Notes: generated from the sequence alone by a model not told the origin. A stretch of 64,000 nt of DNA from Formicincola oecophyllae (GCF_006542395.2 NZ_CP038231.1:248001-312000), one strand, 5' to 3'; positions 22,022 to 32,460 are shown, counted from the stretch's first letter. Numbers and translations: made by a program.

Positions 22022-22735
22022 TCAGGAATTATTTCCCCGCTCCCCCTGCCCTTGGGTGGCTGGCAGCAAATCAGGCCTGCGCGCTTTGGTCGTGGCCTGC
22101 GCCTGCTGCAGGCGCCAAGCGGCAATGGCCTTGTGGTTGCCTGAAAGCAGCACGGGGGGAACGTCCCGTCCCTCCCAGCAAGCTGGGCGGGTATAGTGCG
22201 GGTATTCCAGCAACCCTGAATCGCCGAAGCTTTCCTCCCCAGCGCTCTGGGCTGACCCCATCACGCCAGGCAGCAAGCGCACGCAGCCATCCAGCAGGGC
22301 CAGCGCTGGGATCTCCCCCCCCGACATCACGAAATCGCCCATGCAAAGCTCCGTGACTGTGTGCTTATCCAAAACGCGCTGGTCCACACCTTCAAAGCGC
22401 CCACACAAAACCACCAGGCCAGGCCCAGCGGCAAAGCGCTCCACATCGCGCTGGCTGGCGCGACGCCCACGCGGCGTAGGGTAAATCAGCGGCCTGCCAC
22501 CACGTTCCAAACTGGCCAGAGCGGCATCAAGCACATCAGGCCGCATGACCATGCCAGCGCCGCCGCCAAAGGGCGCATCATCAAGCGTGCGGTGCGCACC
22601 AAGGCCGAAGGGGCGCAAATCATGGGCGCGGCACTGCCATTGCCCCCGCTCCAAAGCGCGCCCAGCCAGGGAAAACCCCAAAGGGCCTGGGAACATCTCA
22701 GGAAACAGGGTCAGGATGTCAGCTTGCCAGCTCAC
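22022..22735 (-). CDS. trmD: tRNA (guanine37-N1)-methyltransferase
   Basis: SAM-dependent enzyme of the SPOUT knot fold that methylates G37 and prevents frameshifting. Diagnostic segments are [55 protein letters not shown] and [13 protein letters not shown]. Length of 237 is typical. Its start overlaps the end of rimM by 4 bases. A Gln/Ala/Thr-rich tail follows the core. Confidence 0.98.
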   Translation of the reverse strand: MSWQADILTLFPEMFPGPLGFSLAGRALERGQWQCRAHDLRPFGLGAHRTLDDAPFGGGAGMVMRPDVLDAALASLERGGRPLIYPTPRGRRASQRDVERFAAGPGLVVLCGRFEGVDQRVLDKHTVTELCMGDFVMSGGEIPALALLDGCVRLLPGVMGSAQSAGEESFGDSGLLEYPHYTRPACWEGRDVPPVLLSGNHKAIAAWRLQQAQATTKARRPDLLPATQGQGERGNNS

Positions 22736-23319
22736 GCAGGGCTGCTTTCAGCAGTGCCTTGGGGTGCTTCTTCCGCTGGGGGGTGTAAATCACCACGCAC
22801 CTCCACCTCATCAGGCAGCACGATGGTAAGGCGCTTGGCCTGCAGATCAACGTCAGGCACGCACGCTTTGTTGAAGGGCACTAAAGTGCCATCAGCCAAC
22901 TCCAAGCTGGCGCCAGCCCCATAATCGTGCACAGCCGCCACGCGCCCCAGCTTTTCCCCCCCTGGGGTGAAGGCTTCCATGCCAACCAGGTCAACGATGT
23001 AGAAATCGCCCTCTTCTGGCTCTGGCAAACGGGCGCGCGGCACAAACAGCTCACGCCGCCCCATGGCCTGGGCTGCCTCGCGCCCTTGCAAAGGCTGCCC
23101 CTGACCATCGCGCAAGCGCGCAATGCCATCACCAACCCATTCAACATTCCACGCGCGCCCGTCACTATCGTGAAGGGGGGAGAGGTCCTCAAGGGCCTCT
23201 GGCGTTTCCGTGTTGGGGTAGAGCCTGACCAAGCCACGCACACCATGGGGCTTGCCAATGGTGGCCACCATCACGTCCTGGCTTGGGGCCGTTCCTGCTG
23301 GGCGGGGGGTGGATGTCAT
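22732..23319 (-). CDS. rimM: 16S rRNA processing/maturation factor RimM
   Basis: Assembly factor for the 30S head that binds S19. The N-terminal domain has [20 protein letters not shown] and the PRC-barrel domain has [18 protein letters not shown] and [17 protein letters not shown]. Both domains are complete; short polar extensions occur at each end. Overlaps trmD by 4 bases and lies 87 bases after rpsP. Confidence 0.96.
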   Translation of the reverse strand: MTSTPRPAGTAPSQDVMVATIGKPHGVRGLVRLYPNTETPEALEDLSPLHDSDGRAWNVEWVGDGIARLRDGQGQPLQGREAAQAMGRRELFVPRARLPEPEEGDFYIVDLVGMEAFTPGGEKLGRVAAVHDYGAGASLELADGTLVPFNKACVPDVDLQAKRLTIVLPDEVEVRGDLHPPAEEAPQGTAESSPA

Positions 23320-23406
23320 GGTGGCACTTTCACAAAGGGCTGGCGCAGGGGGCCGAGCTTTGCCAAGGGGCCAACCACCGTTTAGGCAGCGCCCCCTGGC
23401 AAGTAA

Positions 23407-23868
23407 TCAGGAAGCCTTGGCTTCCTCAGCAGGGGCCTCAGCAGCGGGCTCTTCCTTAGGGGCAGCCTCAGCAGCGGCCTTCTCGGCGGCAGCTTTCTCT
23501 GCAGCGGCGGCTTTGGCTTCCTCAGCGGCCTTGGCGGCCTCGGCCTCAGCAGCCAGGCGCTCCTGCGCCTTCTTCTTGGGGGCAGCCTTCTTGGGCTGCT
23601 CGTTCCATTTCGGCATCGGGATCATGCCGGCCTTGCCCAGGAAGCGCGCCACGCGGTCGGTCGGCTGGGCGCCACGACCCAGCCAGAACTGAATGCGCTC
23701 CTCAACCAGCTTCACGCGGTCGGCGTGGTCTGAAGGCAGCATGGGGTTGTAAGCACCAACGCGCTCAATGAAGCGGCCATCACGCGGGCTGCGGATGTCA
23801 GCAATAACGATGTGGTAGTAGGGGCGTTTCTTGGCGCCCGCACGGGCGAGACGGATCTTGACGCTCAT
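23407..23868 (-). CDS. rpsP: 30S ribosomal protein S16 with long Ala/Glu/Lys tail
   Basis: The first 85 residues are a canonical S16: [36 protein letters not shown] and a conserved Trp-Gly region. The remaining about 65 residues are almost only Ala, Glu, Lys and Pro and probably form a charged helix or a disordered tail. Total length of 153 compares with about 82 in E. coli; C-terminal extensions of S16 are known in alphaproteobacteria. It is 83 bases downstream of ffh. Confidence 0.97.
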   Translation of the reverse strand: MSVKIRLARAGAKKRPYYHIVIADIRSPRDGRFIERVGAYNPMLPSDHADRVKLVEERIQFWLGRGAQPTDRVARFLGKAGMIPMPKWNEQPKKAAPKKKAQERLAAEAEAAKAAEEAKAAAAEKAAAEKAAAEAAPKEEPAAEAPAEEAKAS

Positions 23869-23951
23869 GGTCTCTCAATCACTCCTGGTGGCCTGTTGCC
23901 AGGCCTGGTTACTGTCTGTTTTTTGCCTGTGTTGTGCAAAACTCTGTGCGG

Positions 23952-25364
23952 TCAGCCCAGCGTGGGGGGCACACCCCCGCCAAACTTCTTGAGCATCTCG
24001 CCCATCCCGCCCTGGCCACCAAGGGCATTCATCATGCCGGCAAGCCCCATCTTGTTGATGCGCTTCATCATGGTGGACATGTCGTCAAACTGCTTCAGCA
24101 GCTTGGTCACCTCAGCCACGCTGGCGCCAGAACCAGCGGCAATGCGCTTCTTGCGTGAGGTTTTGATGATGGAGGGGTTGCGCCGTTCCTGCTTGGTCAT
24201 GGAGGAGATCATGGCCTTGTGGCGCGTGAACACGGAGGTGTCCAAATCCCGCCCTGCAAGCTTTTCCTTAATCTTCCCCATGCCAGGGATCATGCCCAAC
24301 AAACCGGTGATGGAACCCAGCCTGTCAAGCTGCTTGAGCTGGGAGACGTAGTCATCCAGGTCAAAGCGGCCCTCCATCATTTTCTTGGCAACGCGCTCCC
24401 CCTCCTCATGGTCGAGGTTCTCAGCCGCCTTCTCCACCAGGCCGGCGATGTCACCCAACCCCAGAATGCGCCCTGCCACGCGCTCTGGGTGGAAGGTCTG
24501 GAGGGCGTCCAGCTTCTCCCCCATGCCCATGAACTTAATGGGCGCACCCGTGACGGCCTTCATGGAAAGAACGGCGCCACCCCTGGCATCGCCATCCATG
24601 CGGCTGGCCACCACACCTGTGATGCCAACAGCGTCACGGAAGGCGGTTGCGGTGTTTACGGCGTCCTGCCCCGTCATGGCGTCCACCACCAGGATGGTCT
24701 CCACCGGGTTCACAGCGTCACGCACCTGGCGGACTTCATCCATCAGGGCCTCATCAATGGAAAGGCGCCCTGCGGTGTCAAGGATGACGGCGTCAAAGCC
24801 GCCCTCTTTGCCTGCCTCCATAGCGCGCTTGGCAATATCCACAGGCCCCTGGCCAATCACGATGGGCAGTGACTCCACCCTGTACTGGCTACGTTCGCCA
24901 GCCTGCTTGGCCAATGTGGCCAGCTGCAGCTGGGCGGCTGGGCGCTGCACGTCCAGCCCAGCCAGCAAGACTTTTTTACCATCGCGCGCCAAGCGCAGGG
25001 CCAGCTTGCCAGCGCTGGTGGTTTTGCCAGCCCCCTGCAAACCAACCAGAAGGATGGCGGCAGGTTTGGCCTGGCCCAGTTCCAGCGGCACAGCGCCAGA
25101 ACCACCAAGCGAATCAATCAAAGCTTCATTGACAAGCTTAGCAACGGCTTGGCCTGGGGTAGTGCCTTCCACAACCTCAACACCTACCGCGTTCTCACGC
25201 ACCTTTTTAACGAAGGTACGCACAACGGGCAGCGCCACGTCAGCCTCAAGCATGGCAATCTTGACTTCGCGCATCGCTTCAGAGACGTCATCGGCCGTCA
25301 GCTTGTCGCCACCGGCAAGACCCTCAAAAACACGCGCCATCCGTCCTGAAAGCTGCTCGAACAA
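23952..25364 (-). CDS. ffh: Signal recognition particle protein Ffh
   Basis: GTPase that binds signal sequences and 4.5S RNA and targets ribosomes to FtsY. N domain (1-95); G domain with P-loop GLQGAGKTT (108-116), the DTAGR motif, and TKMDGD in the form SRMDGDARGGA; then the methionine-rich M domain with MIPGMGK and the RNA-binding SKKRIAAGSG-like segment (SRKKRIAAGSG). Length 470, close to usual. First gene of the conserved ribosomal cluster; a possible promoter lies about 85 bases upstream. Confidence 0.98.
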   Translation of the reverse strand: MFEQLSGRMARVFEGLAGGDKLTADDVSEAMREVKIAMLEADVALPVVRTFVKKVRENAVGVEVVEGTTPGQAVAKLVNEALIDSLGGSGAVPLELGQAKPAAILLVGLQGAGKTTSAGKLALRLARDGKKVLLAGLDVQRPAAQLQLATLAKQAGERSQYRVESLPIVIGQGPVDIAKRAMEAGKEGGFDAVILDTAGRLSIDEALMDEVRQVRDAVNPVETILVVDAMTGQDAVNTATAFRDAVGITGVVASRMDGDARGGAVLSMKAVTGAPIKFMGMGEKLDALQTFHPERVAGRILGLGDIAGLVEKAAENLDHEEGERVAKKMMEGRFDLDDYVSQLKQLDRLGSITGLLGMIPGMGKIKEKLAGRDLDTSVFTRHKAMISSMTKQERRNPSIIKTSRKKRIAAGSGASVAEVTKLLKQFDDMSTMMKRINKMGLAGMMNALGGQGGMGEMLKKFGGGVPPTLG

Positions 25365-25445
25365 ATTCTGTCTCCGGCTCCATGCTCAAAAGCGCCACTG
25401 CGCGAACCCTCGCGGAGTGACGTTTCCGTAACTGACTACGCCCAG

Positions 25446-25474
25446 GGTGTATCCCGCGCAGCCTTCAAGGTCAA
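25446..25474 (-). promoter_or_regulatory. Possible promoter of the ffh cluster
   Basis: On the minus strand a -35-like TTGACC (25469-25474) and a -10-like TACACC (25446-25451) are 17 bases apart, upstream of ffh. The -10 is a weak match, so this is tentative. Confidence 0.35.
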
Positions 25475-25617
25475 CCAGCGTTAACAACCCCAAGCCATGC
25501 CAAGTCCCCAACTGCATGTGCGGTCAAGGGCTGGAAACGCTTGACGATGCAGCCAAGCTGGATTATCCCTCAACCCACGCTGAGCGCGCACACGTCATAT
25601 GCCTGGCATGTGTCTAA

Positions 25618-25708
<91 letters not shown>

Positions 25709-25735
25709 TCAGCTTTAGCTAAGCTTCCTAATATT

Positions 25736-25755
25736 AAGGGCTTCTTAGAGCCCTT
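25736..25755 (+). terminator. Hairpin after tRNA-Ser
   Basis: A 7-bp stem, AAGGGCT (25736-25742) with AGCCCTT (25749-25755), 28 bases after tRNA-Ser. There is no T run after it, so termination is uncertain; the stretch to hsdM is AT-rich and should contain the hsdM promoter. Confidence 0.35.
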
Positions 25756-25878
25756 ACGGCTGGTACTTGATAAGCTTTAAAAATATATCCAAAATCTGGC
25801 TTAAGGCTGGCCAAGCATGCCAGCGCCCTTTATAAAACAACCACCCTTTTTAAGCGTGTGTTAAAGGTTTAGGCCACC

Positions 25879-27780
25879 ATGACTGCTTCTGACGTTACGC
25901 CATCCTCAACGCCAGAAAACCAGCCAGACGAACGCAGCGCGCAATTTACCGAACTTTCCTCCATGATATGGCGCGTGGCTAAGGAAGCCCCTTTGCGCGG
26001 CCATTTTAAGCAACACCAATATGGCACGGTTATTCTGCCCTTTACCATTCTGCGGCGCTTAGACCAAGTTTTAGCCCCCACTAAGGAAGCTGTTTTAAAG
26101 GAAGCCCAGGACCCGCTTTGGCAAGGCCAGCCCTCTATTGATGTTCTTAAAAACACCGCCAACCAAGCTTTTGCCAATACATCACCGCTTGATTTAACTA
26201 AAATTGCTGGCGCACCGCACGATTTAGAAGCCAACCTTAACGCTTATGTTGCTGCTTTTACGCCTGAAGCACGCGATATTTTCGACCACTTTAAGTTTGC
26301 TTCCATTATCAGTGCGCTAGCGCAAGCTAATATCCTGCATAATGTTGTTACCCTTTTTGCTAGTTTCGACCTCAGCCCAGAACGTGTGGATAACCACCAA
26401 ATGGGCAGCATTTTTGAGGAACTCATCAGGCGCTTTTCTGAAACATCTAATGAAACAGCTGGAGAGCACTTTACTCCACGTGAAGTGATCCAATTACTGG
26501 TTGAACTCATCTTTGCTGAAGACCGCACAGTGCTGGCCCAAACCAAGGCCCCTATCCGTTCCATTTACGATCCAGCCTGCGGCACAGGCGGCATGCTTTC
26601 TGTAGCTGAAGATTATTTGAAGTCTATTAATCCTACAGCCAGTGTGAATGTTTTTGGGCAGGAATTAAACCCAGAATCTTACGCTATTTGCCGTGCTGAT
26701 ATGCTGATTAAAGGCCAAAATGTGGAGCATATCCACCTTGGCAATACCCTTTCAGATGACAAACTAACAGGCCAGCGCTTTAACTATATGCTTTCTAACC
26801 CGCCCTATGGTGTGGACTGGAAAAGCGCCCGTAAAGCGATTGAGGATGAACATAAAAACAAAGGCTATGATGGGCGCTTTGGCCCAGGGTTGCCACCTAT
26901 TTCTGATGGAAGCTTGCTCTTCCTACTGACCCAAGTTGCTAAAATGAAGCCAGTTAGCGATGGCGGCAGCCGCATTGGTATTGTTTTAGACGGTTCACCG
27001 CTTTTTACAGGTGGTGCAGGTTCAAGTTCATCTGAAATTCGCCGTTATGTTCTTGAACAGGATTTGGTGGAGGCCATTATCGCCTTACCAACGGAGATGT
27101 TCTTTAACACAAACATTGCAACTTATGTTTGGGTGCTAACCAACCACAAACCTGTTGAACGCCGAGGCTGTGTGCAATTAATTGATGGTTCAAGCTTCTG
27201 GCGCAAAATGCGCAAAAGCTTGGGTTTTAAACGCCGCGAAATCACCCCAGAACAGGTGGGGGAATTGGTGGCGCTTTATAACCAGGCCAAACCAGCCCAA
27301 CGCGCTACCTTGGTGGATAGTACTGGTCAGGAAACCATGCAGATTGTGCCAGAGGGCACAGAACCACCCCAAGCCCTCGAAGGTGGCAGCGTTAAGCTCG
27401 CCCCCCTTTCCGTTATCGTGCCGAATAAGGCCTTTGGTTTTAGGCAAATAACTGTAGAACGCCCGCTTTATAATGAAGATGGCACTGTGCAAACGGGCAC
27501 AAGGGGTAAAGCTAAGGGTAAGCCCCTGGCCGATAGTGCTTTGCGTGATACGGAAACCATCCCTTTAAATGAGGATATTCAAACCTGGTTTGAACGCGAG
27601 GTAAACCCCCATGCCCCTGACGCTTGGATTGACGAAAGCAAAACCAAAGTGGGTTATGAGATCCCTTTTAACCGTTACTTCTATGTTTATGAACCACCAC
27701 GCAGCTTGAAGGACATTGATGCTGATTTGCAGGCTGTTACAGCCCGCATTACAGCGCTTTTGGGAGGGATGGCATCATGA
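25879..27780 (+). CDS. hsdM: Type I restriction-modification system, DNA methyltransferase subunit HsdM
   Basis: N6-adenine methyltransferase subunit. The helical HsdM N-terminal domain (about 25-175) is followed by the SAM-binding motif YDPACGTGGML (Tyr230-Leu240) and the catalytic NPPYGV (from Asn307). The length of 633 exceeds the usual 500-530 because of an insertion-like region around residues 480-570. Codon choice uses many A/T-ending codons, unlike the flanking chromosome, which suggests acquisition. The stop overlaps hsdS by 4 bases. With HsdS it would protect DNA and with HsdR it would restrict it. Confidence 0.96.
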   Translation: MTASDVTPSSTPENQPDERSAQFTELSSMIWRVAKEAPLRGHFKQHQYGTVILPFTILRRLDQVLAPTKEAVLKEAQDPLWQGQPSIDVLKNTANQAFANTSPLDLTKIAGAPHDLEANLNAYVAAFTPEARDIFDHFKFASIISALAQANILHNVVTLFASFDLSPERVDNHQMGSIFEELIRRFSETSNETAGEHFTPREVIQLLVELIFAEDRTVLAQTKAPIRSIYDPACGTGGMLSVAEDYLKSINPTASVNVFGQELNPESYAICRADMLIKGQNVEHIHLGNTLSDDKLTGQRFNYMLSNPPYGVDWKSARKAIEDEHKNKGYDGRFGPGLPPISDGSLLFLLTQVAKMKPVSDGGSRIGIVLDGSPLFTGGAGSSSSEIRRYVLEQDLVEAIIALPTEMFFNTNIATYVWVLTNHKPVERRGCVQLIDGSSFWRKMRKSLGFKRREITPEQVGELVALYNQAKPAQRATLVDSTGQETMQIVPEGTEPPQALEGGSVKLAPLSVIVPNKAFGFRQITVERPLYNEDGTVQTGTRGKAKGKPLADSALRDTETIPLNEDIQTWFEREVNPHAPDAWIDESKTKVGYEIPFNRYFYVYEPPRSLKDIDADLQAVTARITALLGGMAS

Positions 27781-29132
27781 GCAACAACCCTAAAACCCCT
27801 CACCACTCGATCTTAAAGCCTTACCCTGCTTACAAACCATCAGGCTTGCCCCAAAACGCTGATTGGATTGGCGCTATTCCTGAAGGATGGGCTGTAAGCA
27901 AAGCAAAAAAAGAATTATTTTTCACTGTAGGTAAAACACCTAGCAGTGGTAAAGATGATTACTATGATGGTGGAGATTATAACTGGGCTAACATCTCTGA
28001 CCTTAAATCTAAATATATTTCTGAGGCAAAAACAAAAATAACTCTTCAAGCGATTAAGAAGTTTGGCATGAAACCTTGTGTGGAAGGTTCATTGCTTTTT
28101 TCCTTTAAGCTCAGTGTCGGATTAGTAAGCATTGCTAAAATTCCCCTCTATACTAATGAAGCTATAGCAAGTTTTAGGCCGGGCTCAAATTTTTCTATTG
28201 AATGGGCATATTATGCACTGCCGGAATATTTAATTCATAATGCCAGGCCAAATATATATGGTGCATTATTACTTAACCGAAACAAAATTGAAAATGCTAT
28301 TATAATTTTTCCTCCCCTTTCAGAGCAAAGGGCGATTGCGGGGTGGTTGGATGTGGAATGTGGGAAAATCGATGAAGCGGTGAAGGCCCAGGAAGAGCTG
28401 CTGGCGCTGCTGGATGAAAAGCGCTCTGCCCTTATCAGCCATACTGTAACCAAGGGCCTTAACCCTGCTGCCCTTCTTAAACCCTCTGGCCATCCCTGGA
28501 TCGGCCCCATCCCCGCACATTGGGAAGTAAAACCATTAAAAAAATTAGTTAATCAAATTAGTTTGAAGAGTTCATCAGTTGATGAAATAAAAATTGGTCT
28601 TGAAAACATTGAAGGCTGGACAGGTAGATATATACCTACAGAAAGTGAATTTGAAGGTAATGGAATAAATTTCATTAAGGGAGATATTTTGTTTGGCAAA
28701 TTAAGGCCCTACCTAGCTAAATCTTGGATTGCTAGTTTTAATGGTGAGGCTATAGGGGATTTCATCGTTATACGATGCAAAGAGGCAAAACTATTTAATA
28801 AATATCTTAATTTCTTTATCCTAACTAAGGATTTCATACAGCAAGTCAATGGGCTTTGTTTTGGAGCTAAAATGCCACGTATAGATTGGCTTGGGTTAAG
28901 TAGCCAGTTAGCTCCTCTTCCTCCCCTCTCCGAACAAAAGGCGATTGCGGCCTATTTGGATGAAGAATGTGGGAAAATTGATGAGCTTAAACAAGCTGCC
29001 CAAGAGGCCATCGCGCTTTTAAAAGAAAAGCGGTCTGCACTGATTTCCGCTGCTGTTACGGGCAAAATCGATGTGCGTAATTTGGCCCCTCAACCCTCTT
29101 TGAGTACGGATTCAAGCACCCCTTCACGCTGA
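27777..29132 (+). CDS. hsdS: Type I restriction-modification system, specificity subunit HsdS
   Basis: 451 residues with the usual two-TRD plan. TRD1 occupies about residues 20-178; a conserved helical region starts PPLSEQRAIAGWLD (Pro179); TRD2 covers about 240-380; and a second copy of the helical region starts PPLSEQKAIAAYLD (about 382). The repeated spacers let the two TRDs read a bipartite target. Both TRD-coding stretches, especially 28530-28900, are extremely AT-rich against the spacers, as expected when TRDs are swapped by recombination. The target sequence cannot be predicted from sequence. Confidence 0.95.
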   Translation: MSNNPKTPHHSILKPYPAYKPSGLPQNADWIGAIPEGWAVSKAKKELFFTVGKTPSSGKDDYYDGGDYNWANISDLKSKYISEAKTKITLQAIKKFGMKPCVEGSLLFSFKLSVGLVSIAKIPLYTNEAIASFRPGSNFSIEWAYYALPEYLIHNARPNIYGALLLNRNKIENAIIIFPPLSEQRAIAGWLDVECGKIDEAVKAQEELLALLDEKRSALISHTVTKGLNPAALLKPSGHPWIGPIPAHWEVKPLKKLVNQISLKSSSVDEIKIGLENIEGWTGRYIPTESEFEGNGINFIKGDILFGKLRPYLAKSWIASFNGEAIGDFIVIRCKEAKLFNKYLNFFILTKDFIQQVNGLCFGAKMPRIDWLGLSSQLAPLPPLSEQKAIAAYLDEECGKIDELKQAAQEAIALLKEKRSALISAAVTGKIDVRNLAPQPSLSTDSSTPSR

Positions 29133-29177
29133 AAAAGCGCTAAGCTTCTCTAGGTTGAGTGGATAAGGACGCAGGCC

Positions 29178-32100
29178 ATGCCAACAGATTTTCACCAAGA
29201 AGTGCATTTTGAAGATGCCCTCTGCCGTGACCTCGCCCAAGAGGGCTGGCTTTATGAGGCCCCCTTAACCAATCAAGGCAGCAACAGCCAGGGCTATGAT
29301 GCTGCTTTAGCCCTTTATCCAGCAGATTTGGCCGCTTGGGTGCAGGAAAGCCAACCCGATTTATGGCAGCACTTTAAAACCATGAAGGGATTGGAGAACA
29401 ACGAAGCAGAAGCAGTCCGAGTTCTGGGTGCCCATGTGCGCAAAGCGCTTGACCACTATGGTGTTTCAGATGTTTTGCATAAGGGGGTAAGGATTATTGG
29501 CCTGCCACGCCCCCTTAAGCTATGCCAATTTAAGCCTGCACTGAGCTTGAACGCCGACTTATTAAAACTTTACCACGCTAATAAACTGCGTGTGTTGCGC
29601 CAAGTTTATTACCAGCAGCCCTTAGCAGGGCAAAAAAGCCAAAACAGTATTGATGTTGTTTTGTGCCTTAATGGCGTGCCTGTTGTTACTATGGAGCTGA
29701 AATCAGATTTCACCCAAAGCGCCCAGCAGGCTATCAGCCAATACCGCCAAGATAGGCTACCCAAAGCGCCGCGCCGCCCTGCAGAACCATTGCTGAGCGT
29801 GCCTGGGGGTGCAGTGGTGCATTTTGCTGTGAGCCAATCAGAAGTGGCCATGTGCACAGCGCTTAATGGTGCGCAAAGCGTGTTTTTGCCTTTTAACCAA
29901 GGCAATCAAGGTGGTGCTGGCAACCCAGCCCCAAAGGATGGCTACGGCACAGCTTATTTGTGGCAGCAGGTTTTAACGCCAGATTCGTTATTAGAAATTC
30001 TTGACCGTTTCCTTAAACCTGCCAAAACCAACAAAGGTGTGATTAAGGGTTGGATCTTCCCGCGTTACCACCAGCTTATGGCGGTGCGTTCTGTTGTAGA
30101 GGATGTGCGCCAAAAGGGCGCAGGGCAGCGCTACCTTATTCAGCATTCAGCTGGCAGTGGTAAAACCAAATCCATTGCATGGGTGGCCCATGCGCTTGCT
30201 GATTTGCACAATGACCAAAACCAAAAGCTGTTTGATAGCGTTGTTGTGGTTTCAGACCGCAAAGTGCTTGATGGACAGCTGGCTGATGAAATTAGCGATT
30301 TTGAAAGCGTGCGCGGCATGGTCGCTACGGTCAGTGGTGCTGGTGGTTCTAAAAGTGAAGAACTCGCCCAGGCTTTAACGCAAAAAAAGAACATTATTGT
30401 TTGCACGATTCAAACATTCCCGTTTGTTCTTAAAAAACTTGCTGAACTCAGTACTCAGCACGGGCAGCGCTTTGCTGTTATCGCTGATGAAGCCCATTCA
30501 TCCCAAACAGGCCAAGCAGCGCAGCAACTTAAAAAGGTCCTTTCAGGCCCGCGTGTTGGCGATGAAATCATCACACCAGATGATAGTGAGGAGGATATTT
30601 TAACTGATATCCTCAGCCAGGATATGAGCCAACGTGCTGCCCAGGCCCCTGGTATTTCCTATTTAGCGTTTACAGCCACACCAAAAGCCAAAACGCTTGA
30701 ACTTTTTGGCACGAAGCCAAACCCCACCCAGCCTGTGAGCGAGGATAACAAACCAGCACCGTTCCACATTTACCCTATGCGCCAAGCTATTGAGGAAGGC
30801 TTTATTTTAAATGTTTTGGACAATTGGGTGTCTTATGGGCAGGCTTTTAAATTAGCCCTTAGTGAGGATGATGCTGGCCAACGCGAAGTTGATAGCAGCA
30901 AAGCAACCCATTCCATGTTGAATTGGGTGCGCTTAAACCCCAAAACGATTGAAACCAAAGCGCAAATTATTTTAGATCACTACACAACGGTGGTTCAAAA
31001 CCTGTTAAGCGGCCAAGCACGGGCTATGGTGGTGACACGCTCCCGCCCAGAAGCTGTTTTGTGGACGTTAGCCCTGCGTAAGGAAGCCAAAGCACGCCAA
31101 CTGATGGTGGATAATGGCCAGGGCGGCCAAGGCCCGCTAGCTGTGCTGGGTGCGTTTTCAGGGGAAGTGCATTCCCCCACCCACGGCATTGCTGAACCTT
31201 TAACAGAAGCCGCCCTTAACCAGCAGGAACTGCAAGGGCAAGATATTAGGGAAGCTTTTGGTAAAGGCTGTAACCGCATTTTGGTGGTGGCGAATAAGTT
31301 CCAAACTGGTTTTGATGAACCATTGCTATGCAGCATGTATGTGGACCGCCCCCTTTCTGGTATTCAAGCTGTGCAAACGCTGTCGCGCCTTAACCGTTGT
31401 TATAGCGGGCCTTATGGCACTAAAGAACAAACTTATGTTGTGGACTTTACCAACAAACCTGAAACCATTTTGGAAGCATTCCAAACTTATTTTGAGCATG
31501 CAGAACTTGCTGAGCCTAGCAAACCAGAAATGGTTATGGAACTGGCCCATAAGTTGGAAAGCAGCGGTTATTTTAATGATCAACAATTAGATGATTTTGT
31601 TAAAGTGATCTATAAGCCCAATGTTACCCCCAAAAATGTGGATAAAGTCCTGCGCCCCCTTGTGGATCCGTTACTGCAGGCGCACCGCCAAGCGCAGCAA
31701 GCTTTAAACGCTTATGCTTTAGCAGGGCAGGACAATAGCGCTGCTGCAGACCGCCAGCGGACTGTTATCAAGCAGCTTGAAGATTTTAGGAGGAATTTGG
31801 GCACTTATTACCGTGCTTATAATTTTTTAAGCCAGCTTTGGAATTACCAAGATACATCCTATGAAAAGCTTGCTCTTTTAGCGCGCTTTTTGCCGCCCTT
31901 ATTAAAATTTGAGCGCGACCAGGAGGTGCTTGACCTTTCAGAACTGGAGCTTACGCACCTTCATATTAAAAGCCGTGGCAAGCAGGCGCTTATTTTGCAG
32001 CCAAGCCAAGGTGAAGGGTTAAGTGGCCTGCGTGAAGCTGGCCTTGGTGGCCAGCATGAGGCTGATAAAAAATCCCTTGAGGTGATTTTGCAGCAGCTTA

Positions 32101-32405
32101 ACCAACTTTATGGCACTGAATGCAGCAATGAACACCAATTAGGGTTCATCCAGGAGGCTACCAAAGCAATGATGCAGAATGCGACTTTGCGTGACCAAGC
32201 CCTGCACAATAGCCGAGATAGCTTTATGCAATCCCTTGACCTGCAAAAAAGCTTAACCCAAGCCCTTATGGATTTAAGAAAATCTGGTGAAAGTTACCAG
32301 AAAATGAGCACCGCAACGTTAATGGATGCAAGCATTAAGGAAAAGCTTATCTCTATGCTTGTTCAGGATGGGCAGCTTTGGGATAAGCTGCGCATCAACC
32401 CTTAA
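29178..32405 (+). CDS. hsdR: Type I restriction-modification system, endonuclease/translocase subunit HsdR
   Basis: 1075 residues. The N-terminal PD-(D/E)xK nuclease shows Asp159 and Glu173-x-Lys175 (IDVV and VTMELK). The SF2 helicase motor has Walker A SAGSGKTKS near residue 325, DEAH near residue 437 and TFTATP-type motif III (AFTATPKAKT). Further motor motifs include ANKFQTGFDEP and QTLSRLNRC, and a helical C-terminus binds the methylase core. It starts 45 bases after hsdS and ends before a strong terminator. No frameshift is seen, so the system looks functional. Confidence 0.96.
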   Translation: MPTDFHQEVHFEDALCRDLAQEGWLYEAPLTNQGSNSQGYDAALALYPADLAAWVQESQPDLWQHFKTMKGLENNEAEAVRVLGAHVRKALDHYGVSDVLHKGVRIIGLPRPLKLCQFKPALSLNADLLKLYHANKLRVLRQVYYQQPLAGQKSQNSIDVVLCLNGVPVVTMELKSDFTQSAQQAISQYRQDRLPKAPRRPAEPLLSVPGGAVVHFAVSQSEVAMCTALNGAQSVFLPFNQGNQGGAGNPAPKDGYGTAYLWQQVLTPDSLLEILDRFLKPAKTNKGVIKGWIFPRYHQLMAVRSVVEDVRQKGAGQRYLIQHSAGSGKTKSIAWVAHALADLHNDQNQKLFDSVVVVSDRKVLDGQLADEISDFESVRGMVATVSGAGGSKSEELAQALTQKKNIIVCTIQTFPFVLKKLAELSTQHGQRFAVIADEAHSSQTGQAAQQLKKVLSGPRVGDEIITPDDSEEDILTDILSQDMSQRAAQAPGISYLAFTATPKAKTLELFGTKPNPTQPVSEDNKPAPFHIYPMRQAIEEGFILNVLDNWVSYGQAFKLALSEDDAGQREVDSSKATHSMLNWVRLNPKTIETKAQIILDHYTTVVQNLLSGQARAMVVTRSRPEAVLWTLALRKEAKARQLMVDNGQGGQGPLAVLGAFSGEVHSPTHGIAEPLTEAALNQQELQGQDIREAFGKGCNRILVVANKFQTGFDEPLLCSMYVDRPLSGIQAVQTLSRLNRCYSGPYGTKEQTYVVDFTNKPETILEAFQTYFEHAELAEPSKPEMVMELAHKLESSGYFNDQQLDDFVKVIYKPNVTPKNVDKVLRPLVDPLLQAHRQAQQALNAYALAGQDNSAAADRQRTVIKQLEDFRRNLGTYYRAYNFLSQLWNYQDTSYEKLALLARFLPPLLKFERDQEVLDLSELELTHLHIKSRGKQALILQPSQGEGLSGLREAGLGGQHEADKKSLEVILQQLNQLYGTECSNEHQLGFIQEATKAMMQNATLRDQALHNSRDSFMQSLDLQKSLTQALMDLRKSGESYQKMSTATLMDASIKEKLISMLVQDGQLWDKLRINP

Positions 32406-32417
32406 TCATCCTGGCTA

Positions 32418-32445
32418 AAGCCCCTGTAAACAGGGGCTTAGTTTT
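32418..32445 (+). terminator. Rho-independent terminator of the hsd operon
   Basis: A 9-bp perfect stem, AAGCCCCTG (32418-32426) and CAGGGGCTT (32431-32439), with loop TAAA, then GTTTT. It is 13 bases past the hsdR stop and just before the convergent end of the TonB receptor gene; it may act on both strands. Confidence 0.85.
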
Positions 32446-32460
32446 AAAAGCTCTGGCGTT

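Noticed and set aside
24385-25431. 348-codon open frame on the plus strand
   Set aside because: Antisense shadow of ffh, whose identity is certain.
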